A stretch of 64,000 bases of DNA, taken from contig NZ_JADWYI010000001.1 of NCBI RefSeq assembly GCF_016904885.1, forward strand, positions 1,054,001 to 1,118,000, given 5' to 3'. Shown one piece after another: positions 58,216 through 64,000 of the stretch (positions are counted from its first letter, which is position 1; each line of letters starts with the position of its first letter). The position numbers were made by a program, and so were the translations under genes. The DNA comes from Archangium primigenium (GTDB lineage: Bacteria > Myxococcota > Myxococcia > Myxococcales > Myxococcaceae). The notes under the pieces were generated by a model that made no database searches, was not told where the DNA came from, and saw only the letters and a list, made by a program, of their open reading frames with translations.

Positions 58216-59301
58216 ATGACCTCTTCGCCGCAGTCCTCCGCCCTGGCCAGTGCGCGGCTCGCCGCGCGGCTCGGGGTGGAGCACGCCTTCCTCCAGGCGC
58301 CCATGGCCGGAGTGTCCACGCCGGAGATGGCCGCCGCCGTGTCCAACGCGGGCGGCCTGGGCTCGCTCGGCGTGGGCTACCTCCCGCCGGACGCGGTGCG
58401 TCAGCTCGCGCGGCGCGTGCGCGAGCTGACGGATCGCCCCTTCGCCCTCAACCTGTTCGCGCCCCAGCCCGCGCCCGCGCTGGACGCGGACAGCCCCATG
58501 TGGGGCGTGCTCGCGCGGGCCCACGCCGCGCTCGGATTGGAGCCCCCGCGCCCGTCCGCCTGGTCGCTTCCTCCGTTCGACGAACAGGTGGACGCGGTGC
58601 TGGAGAGCGATGCGCGGGTGTTCAGCTTCACCTTCGGGATTCCCCCGGCGTCGGTGCTCGCGCGGCTGCGTGCGGCGGGCCGGGTGCTGCTGGGCACGGC
58701 GACGACGGTGCACGAGGCGCGGCTGCTCGAGGCCGCGGGGGTGGACGGCATCGTCGCCCAGGGCAGCGAGGCCGGGGGCCACCGGGGCACGTTCGCCGGC
58801 CCCTTCGAGGACGCAATGGTGGGCACGCTCGCGCTGGTGCCGCAGATGGTGGACGCGGTGGGCCTGCCCGTGGTGGCCAGTGGCGGGCTGATGGATGGCC
58901 GGGGCATCGCCGCGGCGCGGCTGCTCGGAGCGGCGGGGGTGCAGCTCGGCACGGCGTTCCTCTTGTGCCCCGAGTCAGGTGCCTCGGAGGCCTACCAGGC
59001 GGCGCTGCGGAGCGCGCGCGAGGACGGCACGGGGGTGATCCGGGCCTTCTCCGGCCGACCGGCGCGCGGGCTCGTCACGGACTTCGCGCGCGAGGTGGAG
59101 GCCTCGGCGGTGCCGCTGCCCTTTCCCCTCCAGCACGGCGCGACCACGCCCCTGCGCGCCGCGGCCGCGGCCCGGGGGGAGGCGCGCTTCCTGGCGATGT
59201 GGGCCGGCCAGGGCGTGACGCTGGCGCGGCGCGTGCCGGCGGGGGAGCTGACACGCGCGCTCGTCGCCGATGCCGAGCGGCGGCTGCGGGGGGGCGGATG
59301 A
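58216..59301 (+). CDS. Nitronate monooxygenase-family FMN enzyme
   Basis: This 361-residue TIM-barrel flavoprotein has the family pattern AFLQAPMAGVSTPEM, GLGSLGVGYL, VVAQGSEAGGHRG (FMN phosphate site with the His) and VVASGGLMDGRG. It probably oxidises toxic alkyl nitronates such as propionate-3-nitronate, although family members have other functions. It starts after a 173-base intergenic gap. The stop overlaps the start of the membrane metalloprotease gene (ATGA), an unusual pairing. Confidence 0.85.
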   Translation: MTSSPQSSALASARLAARLGVEHAFLQAPMAGVSTPEMAAAVSNAGGLGSLGVGYLPPDAVRQLARRVRELTDRPFALNLFAPQPAPALDADSPMWGVLARAHAALGLEPPRPSAWSLPPFDEQVDAVLESDARVFSFTFGIPPASVLARLRAAGRVLLGTATTVHEARLLEAAGVDGIVAQGSEAGGHRGTFAGPFEDAMVGTLALVPQMVDAVGLPVVASGGLMDGRGIAAARLLGAAGVQLGTAFLLCPESGASEAYQAALRSAREDGTGVIRAFSGRPARGLVTDFAREVEASAVPLPFPLQHGATTPLRAAAAARGEARFLAMWAGQGVTLARRVPAGELTRALVADAERRLRGGG

Positions 59302-60089
59302 GCGGCCCGGGGCCCAAGTGGGTGCGCGTGTCGGTGCTGCTGGCCGTGCTGGTGGGCGTGGTGCTCTGGGGCTGGGGCCGGCAGCGCACGCGGGCCCAGC
59401 GCCTGGCGTGGGACCGGACGCTGCGGGTGGCGGTGGTGTTGATCACGCGGGACGAGGTGCCGGCGCCGGTGCGCGAGGCGTGGCGCGAGGGCGTGGGCCA
59501 GTTGGAGGACTGGGTGGGCCGCGAGGCGGCGCGCTACCGGACGGACCTGGGGGCGCGGCCCATCTCCTTCGAGCTGGAGGGCCCGGTGAACGCGGGCACG
59601 GTGCGCTTCGAGGAGCCCGAGCAAGGCCTCTGGGCCCGACTGCTCCAGGCGCGGCGGCTCGCGCGGGAGCTGGCCGAGGTGGACCGGGCGGCGGGCGTGG
59701 TGCCGCGCGAGTGGGACGCGCGCATCTACGTGCTGCTGGAGGACGGCGTGGACGGGCAGCGCCTGGTGGAGGGCATGGGCGAGGAGGGGGGCGTGGTGGG
59801 GCTCGTCCGCGCGCCGCGCGAGGACACGGAGGTGACGCTGGAGCTGACGGCGGTGGTGCACGAGTTCTTCCACTGCCTGGGGGTGAAGGACGCGTACGAC
59901 GCCGAGGGCCATGCCCGGGTGCCCGAGGGCCTGGTGGAGCCCGAGCGCCGACCGCTCTACCCGCAGGACGCGGCGGAGGTGATGGTGGGTGAGGTGCCAC
60001 TGGGCGAGGCCGAGGGCCGACTGCCCGGGTCGCTGGACGAGGTGGGCATCGGACCCGCCACGGCGCGCGCGCTGCGCTGGACGGAGTGA
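59298..60089 (+). CDS. Membrane-anchored putative zinc metalloprotease
   Basis: This 263-residue protein has one N-terminal transmembrane helix (VSVLLAVLVGVVLWGW) followed by a periplasmic domain with the gluzincin/metzincin-like motif HEFFHCLGVKD (residues 188-198: H-E-x2-H-x2-G-x2-D). The third ligand is Asp rather than His. No characterised family is recognised. It overlaps the start of the nitronate monooxygenase stop, so the two are cotranscribed. Its protein substrate is unknown. Confidence 0.7.
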   Translation: MSGPGPKWVRVSVLLAVLVGVVLWGWGRQRTRAQRLAWDRTLRVAVVLITRDEVPAPVREAWREGVGQLEDWVGREAARYRTDLGARPISFELEGPVNAGTVRFEEPEQGLWARLLQARRLARELAEVDRAAGVVPREWDARIYVLLEDGVDGQRLVEGMGEEGGVVGLVRAPREDTEVTLELTAVVHEFFHCLGVKDAYDAEGHARVPEGLVEPERRPLYPQDAAEVMVGEVPLGEAEGRLPGSLDEVGIGPATARALRWTE

Positions 60090-60102
60090 GGGGGCGTCCG
60101 GC

Positions 60103-60777
60103 TCAGCGCCGGGTATTGCGCTGGAGGGGCCGCGAGGACCAGTGCTCGCCGATGGCCTGGACGAAGTCGGCGCGAACGAGCTTGGCGCGGGCGGCGAGGA
60201 AGTCCCCCTCGTCCCGGCGGACATAGAGCCCTTCCAGGGGAGCCTGGGTGAGCCGCGAGGTGCCGAGCATCCCGCGCAGATCCTCCAGGGTGAATCGCCC
60301 GCGGGCGATGGCCGGGACGCGGGCGAGCCCCAGCGCATCGAGCCAGGCGTCGCGCCGTCGCGAGGACCAGAAGCGGCCCGCCTGGCGGTCATAAAGGTCG
60401 AAGGCGAGGAACCAGTCCGGAAGTGCGTCGTAGTGGATGCTGTGGACGGCGAAGCACCACTCTCCAAAGAGGATGAGGTGGGAGCCCAGGGCTTGGGTCA
60501 GGGCGGCTCGCCGGGTGTCCAGCCAGGCCCAGAGCGGTTGGAACTGGGCCGGGGCGTGTGTGCCGAGGTAGGAACCACGGTTCTGGGCCTGGAGTTCTCC
60601 GGACGCGCTGACGGACAGACCCAGGTTGGCGCCATCGACCTTCTCCTCCACCAGGACCTCGGACGCCAGTAGCTCACGGACCTCGGGTGGCGAGAGCAGC
60701 TTGTCGCCTCGCGCGGACGTGGAGGCGAGCCAGGCCAGGTGCGGGGTGGAGGGGAACTTGAAGAAGGGCTCGGTCAT
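60103..60777 (-). CDS. RNA ligase (Rnl2/DRB0094-like family)
   Basis: This 224-residue ATP-dependent RNA ligase has the nucleotidyltransferase motifs in order: motif I EEKVDGAN (nucleophile Lys46), GEWCF near residues 105-109, the FDLYD segment, motif IV EGLYVR at 182-187 and motif V AKLVRADF. It is compact, without an extra C-terminal domain. It overlaps the PIN gene by four bases (60774-60777), so it is the last gene of a three-gene operon with an AAA ATPase. It probably seals tRNA or other RNA cut by a nuclease, perhaps including its own partner. Confidence 0.85.
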   Translation of the reverse strand: MTEPFFKFPSTPHLAWLASTSARGDKLLSPPEVRELLASEVLVEEKVDGANLGLSVSASGELQAQNRGSYLGTHAPAQFQPLWAWLDTRRAALTQALGSHLILFGEWCFAVHSIHYDALPDWFLAFDLYDRQAGRFWSSRRRDAWLDALGLARVPAIARGRFTLEDLRGMLGTSRLTQAPLEGLYVRRDEGDFLAARAKLVRADFVQAIGEHWSSRPLQRNTRR

Positions 60778-61301
60778 TTCGTGCCGGTCTTGCGCTGGTG
60801 AAGCTCCTCGATGTGCTCGGGACAGAGGAAGTGGACGGAGACGCCGCTCGCGGCCAGTGCGTCTCTCAGTCCCCACCACTTGCTGTCCGTGGCCTGGAGG
60901 ACAGGCGGCTTGTCCGGGTGGGCCACGCTGACGGCGACGAACTTCCGGTCGGAAGGGTCGAACGACGAGAGGGCCGCCTCGGTGGGGAACTCCTCGAAGT
61001 CGCGCGGGTCCGAGGCCTTGGGCGTGAGCTTCACGTGCGTGCAGCGAGTGGGGTTGGCCTGGTTCGTCAGCACCCATTTGAGGAACTTGTCGCCCACGCC
61101 GGGCTGCCCGCTGGGAGACAGCTTGTTCATGTACTCCTTCAAGACGCGGAACTTGTCGTCGATGACGATGTGGCCCGAGTGCATCAGCGCTTCGATCGCG
61201 CGGGTGCATGCCAGGACGCAGTGGGGATCGCCTTCTTCCCCGGCGTTCGCGGTGAGGGGCACATTGGTGTCGACGACGCACGGGTTCACGGGCGCGGTCA
61301 T
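60774..61301 (-). CDS. PIN-like ribonuclease
   Basis: This 175-residue protein has the PIN-domain acidic quartet: Asp11 in VVDTN, Glu37 (or Asp49) in the first helices, Asp118 in PSDRKFVAV and Asp139 in ATDSKWWG. PIN domains cut RNA, usually tRNA or mRNA, using magnesium. The start overlaps the ATPase gene by four bases and the end overlaps the RNA ligase start. The combination suggests a controlled nuclease paired with a repair enzyme. Confidence 0.8.
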   Translation of the reverse strand: MTAPVNPCVVDTNVPLTANAGEEGDPHCVLACTRAIEALMHSGHIVIDDKFRVLKEYMNKLSPSGQPGVGDKFLKWVLTNQANPTRCTHVKLTPKASDPRDFEEFPTEAALSSFDPSDRKFVAVSVAHPDKPPVLQATDSKWWGLRDALAASGVSVHFLCPEHIEELHQRKTGTK

Positions 61302-62704
61302 GACTCTTCCGAACCCAACTGGCGCTTCATGGCGGCCTCGGTCATCGCCGCGAGATCACCCACTTCATCGCCGAAGAAGTTCTCCGGCCAGTTGGTGATG
61401 TTGCCGAAGTCGTCGAGCTTGAGTTCCTCGATCGTGGATCCTTCGGGCCCCGGCTTGCAGAAATAAAGCGCGACGTCGGAGGGCGAGAGATTCTGCTCGG
61501 CGATGCGCCGTTGCAGTCGACGCAGGAAATGCTCGGAGTGGGTTTCCACGAGGAGTTGAATGTCGCGCTTTTCGCCCCCCATCTGAGTGTTCTCTTGCAT
61601 CTTCAGTGCCTCGATGAAGATGTCCGCGAGCGCGGACTGCGCTCGGGGATGAAGATGGAGTTCGGGCTGCTCGAAAATGAGCGTGGAGCCCCGCTCGACG
61701 TAGAGTAACTGCACGAGGACAGGGAGCACCTGGGAAACGCCAAACCCCACGTCCGTGAGGTTGACGGCGTCTTTCATCCCCATTGCTCGAACCAAGACCT
61801 CATATTCTTTTCGATTCGGTGCGATACTTTTTATATCGAAACTGTCGAGAAGTCCCAGGCATTGAAGCCACTTGGCGACCAGGACTTCGAGTTGGAAGTG
61901 CTGTTCTTCGGAGGGCGAAGTGAACATGCGCTCACGTGACGCGAGCAGTGCTTCGATGATGAGTTCACCATCAGGCCCCACGTCTTCAGGCGCATCTCCT
62001 GCCCATGTATATAGCCGAGAAGGAGGGATTCTTACAGGCGCGAGGTATCGGATAGAATCAAGGTTTTGCGCTAGGCTTTCCTGGAGGTCGTAATTGTCCT
62101 CCATGAATACCTTTAGTCCGTATTGGGAGATGTTTGTTTCAGTGGGGTTGATGCGAATCCCGTTGAAATGGACGGGAATTGCGGAAATGACTTGTGAGTA
62201 GGGGGGCGCGGGAGGGGCAGGGCTGAATTGGATTTGGTACTGGTTGAGCCCCATGCGTTGTGCACCAAGTTCGAGAGGGCCATCCGGCGAACTCATGTGC
62301 CGGTAATTGTAGGATTTCAGCTCCGCGCGTTCGTTCTCGGAGTCCACCGAGCCGATCGAGGCAGCGAAGGACATTGATTCTGCTCCATCGCGACCAATCA
62401 ATCTGTCAAGCCACATGCTTCTTGTAGGGAAGAGTTCCAGGGAGAATTCGATGGTCCGGCTGGGCTCGTGACGGAACACCATCTCCGGCCAGACCCCCAG
62501 GTCCACGAGACTGCGACTGTCCCCGAAGTTCAGCGCGCGCCTGCGATCGGTTGATTGGACCGTCTGCTTCAGCATGAGCAGGAACTGAAGCAGGCTCGTC
62601 TTGCCGGAACTGTTCGTCCCGAAGAACACCGTCAACGGCGCGAGCCGGATGTCGCCGGTGTCCTGCCATGCCTTGAAGTTCTGGATGCGAAGTCGGGTCA
62701 ACAT
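61298..62704 (-). CDS. AAA/ABC-type ATPase with DUF3696-like C-terminus
   Basis: This 468-residue ATPase has Walker A GTNSSGKTS (residues 29-37), Walker B LIFEQPELHLHP, and the H-loop in LVETHSEHFLRR. It opens with LTRLRIQNFKAWQD like SMC/OLD-family ATPases. The region 61700-62450 has lower GC and rarer codons than the flanks, a sign of acquisition. It is the first gene of the ATPase-PIN-ligase operon, with a palindromic operator candidate (62728-62744) ahead of it. Confidence 0.85.
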   Translation of the reverse strand: MLTRLRIQNFKAWQDTGDIRLAPLTVFFGTNSSGKTSLLQFLLMLKQTVQSTDRRRALNFGDSRSLVDLGVWPEMVFRHEPSRTIEFSLELFPTRSMWLDRLIGRDGAESMSFAASIGSVDSENERAELKSYNYRHMSSPDGPLELGAQRMGLNQYQIQFSPAPPAPPYSQVISAIPVHFNGIRINPTETNISQYGLKVFMEDNYDLQESLAQNLDSIRYLAPVRIPPSRLYTWAGDAPEDVGPDGELIIEALLASRERMFTSPSEEQHFQLEVLVAKWLQCLGLLDSFDIKSIAPNRKEYEVLVRAMGMKDAVNLTDVGFGVSQVLPVLVQLLYVERGSTLIFEQPELHLHPRAQSALADIFIEALKMQENTQMGGEKRDIQLLVETHSEHFLRRLQRRIAEQNLSPSDVALYFCKPGPEGSTIEELKLDDFGNITNWPENFFGDEVGDLAAMTEAAMKRQLGSEES

Positions 62705-62727
62705 GAGGCCGGGTTCTACCGCGTAAT

Positions 62728-62744
62728 CCGTTCAGACCGAACGG
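62728..62744. promoter_or_regulatory. Possible operator ahead of the ATPase-PIN-ligase operon
   Basis: CCGTTC and GAACGG form six-base arms around AGACC, 24-40 bases upstream of the ATPase start. A weak -10 candidate (TAGAAC on the minus strand, 62718-62713) lies between it and the ATG. Confidence 0.35.
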
Positions 62745-62882
62745 CGCGCTCTTGCGAGGGCGTCCACCAGATGGGACTCCTCGCCGCTCGGTCCACTGCC
62801 GGACGGCCCGCGCACCATGGGGTGACACCGGAGGTCACATTTCCGTGCTGACTTCTCCCGTCATGTCTAGACTGGGACTCGC

Positions 62883-64000
62883 ATGGAGACCGAGGAACAG
62901 GAGGGAGGGCGCGCCGAGGGACTGCCGCTGAGCTTCTACGCGCGGTGGGACGCCTCCACCGTGGACGAGAAGCTGGCCCTGGCGCGCGAGGCCGCGAGCC
63001 ATCCGGGCTTCGACGCGGAGGACGCCTTCGAGGTGGGCGGCCGTCTGGAGGAGGCGCTGGAGGAGGCGGGCCGCCACGCGGAGCTGGAGGCCGTGCTGGA
63101 CGAGTGGCGGCGGCGCGCGCCCCGGGTGCACGACGCCGAGCCCGCCGTGTACACGTGGCGGGTGGAGCTGGCCTTGCGGCGGCCGGGCGGGGACGTGAAG
63201 GGCGCGCTGGTGGCGCTGGCGCGGCGCACGGGCGACTGCGCGCTGGTGACCCGACTGGCCGAGTGGTGTCTCTACCGGGGCCGCGTGGAGGAGGCGTGGG
63301 CGGGCCTGCGCGAGGCGTGGCCCCGGGTGCGCGAGGACGAGTCCCTGCCCGAGTGGACGCGGGTGGACTACGTGACGCGCGCGGTGCTCACCGGCATGGA
63401 CGCGGCGCTGTTCCGGGAGCCCGCGCTGGGCGAGCCCGTGCTGGCCTCGCTGCTCGCGCCCTTCGAGCGGGCGGTGCCGCACTGGCTGGGCGAGGCCCTG
63501 GCGCTGCGCACCGGCCGCGAGGCGTGGCGACGGCGCTCGGGCCACGAGGTGCTGGCCCTGCCCGTGGAGCGCTTCATCGACGCGCAGCGCGCCCTGGTGA
63601 TGTCCTTCGAGCCGGAGTTGCGGCTGCGCCAGGGCTGGCCGTGGGGCCGCACGCAGCTGCTGTTCCCGGAGCTCTTCCACCTGCTGCCCGGCCCGTATGG
63701 CGAGGGCGGGAGGGATCCCCGGCCCGAGCATGTGCTGCTGCCCGTGCTGCGTGACCTGGAGCAATGGGTGTGGGGCCAGGCCGAGGAGCGGGCCCTGCAT
63801 CCGCACGTGCACGCCGCCCTGACGCTCTCGCTGCGCCCCTGGGGCGAGTACCTGTGTGGGCTCGGGCTGCTCGGGGCCGAGGCGTGGGCGGACTGGTGGG
63901 CGGCGGCCTGGGAGGTGCTCGCGGTCCTGCCCGAGCAGTTCGCCACGGCGGGGGATGGCCCGCTCGTGGATGAGGTGCACCGGTTCTTTCGAGGAGGCGC
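62883..64000 (+). CDS. Large helical protein of unknown function, 5' part
   Basis: The frame is open from ATG 62883 to the window end (about 372 codons, continuing). The protein is helical and rich in Trp, Leu, Ala and Arg. Alternating Glu/Ala-rich and Trp/Leu-rich helices (HAELEAVLDEWRRRAP, LAEWCLYRGRVEEAW) suggest a repeat or TPR-like scaffold. No domain or catalytic motif is recognised. It is divergent from the ATPase operon (178-base gap), so the two may share a control region. Confidence 0.7.
   Translation, partial: METEEQEGGRAEGLPLSFYARWDASTVDEKLALAREAASHPGFDAEDAFEVGGRLEEALEEAGRHAELEAVLDEWRRRAPRVHDAEPAVYTWRVELALRRPGGDVKGALVALARRTGDCALVTRLAEWCLYRGRVEEAWAGLREAWPRVREDESLPEWTRVDYVTRAVLTGMDAALFREPALGEPVLASLLAPFERAVPHWLGEALALRTGREAWRRRSGHEVLALPVERFIDAQRALVMSFEPELRLRQGWPWGRTQLLFPELFHLLPGPYGEGGRDPRPEHVLLPVLRDLEQWVWGQAEERALHPHVHAALTLSLRPWGEYLCGLGLLGAEAWADWWAAAWEVLAVLPEQFATAGDGPLVDEVHRFFRGG

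Overview
The window is about 70% GC, very densely packed, and has strong third-position GC bias. It looks like a chromosomal segment of a myxobacterium, probably of the Cystobacter/Archangium/Myxococcus lineage. The evidence is two SitA-type lipoprotein toxins with Imm11-type immunity proteins, a protein kinase fused to an AAA ATPase and TPR region, a TonB receptor operon, tandem DUF4116 repeat proteins and many small lipoproteins. The species is not identified.

Layout. 1-2368: end of an outer-membrane-like gene, a lipoprotein phosphoesterase and a coiled-coil protein. 2403-10015: two diverged copies of a toxin/immunity cassette flanking a GNAT gene and a three-gene acyl-activation/KAS III operon, followed by an orphan GG-leader peptide gene. 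10413-17200 (minus): TonB, ExbB, two ExbDs, a TonB-dependent receptor and a beta-helix lipoprotein in one operon. 17403-22756: kinase/ATPase, GST-like protein, and a divergent SRPBCC/ArsR pair sharing a palindromic operator. 22753-27943: TruB, Hen1 and Pnkp (RNA repair) next to tRNA-Gln. 28011-32565: archaemetzincin-like protein without a protease active site, a propeller lipoprotein, the ETF:menaquinone oxidoreductase-like protein and a small acidic protein. 32716-40037: hybrid histidine kinase, VWA protein, DsbD and a partner redoxin. 40232-44695: a Gfo/Idh/MocA, Rieske alpha/beta and ketol-acid reductoisomerase-like operon, then a CheY-like regulator. 44697-55169: an accessory island with three membrane proteins carrying a kinase-N-lobe-like segment, a Septu (PtuAB) defence pair and three DUF4116 proteins. 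55252-60089: housekeeping-like and unknown genes. 60103-62704: AAA ATPase, PIN nuclease and RNA ligase in a tightly overlapping operon. 62883-end: a partial unknown gene.

The themes are kin discrimination and phage defence (toxins, Septu, the ATPase-PIN-ligase operon) and RNA repair (Hen1-Pnkp and the second RNA ligase). The ATPase-PIN-RNA ligase operon is the best candidate for an undescribed system. The DUF4116/N-lobe island shows clear traces of duplication, gene decay and replacement.
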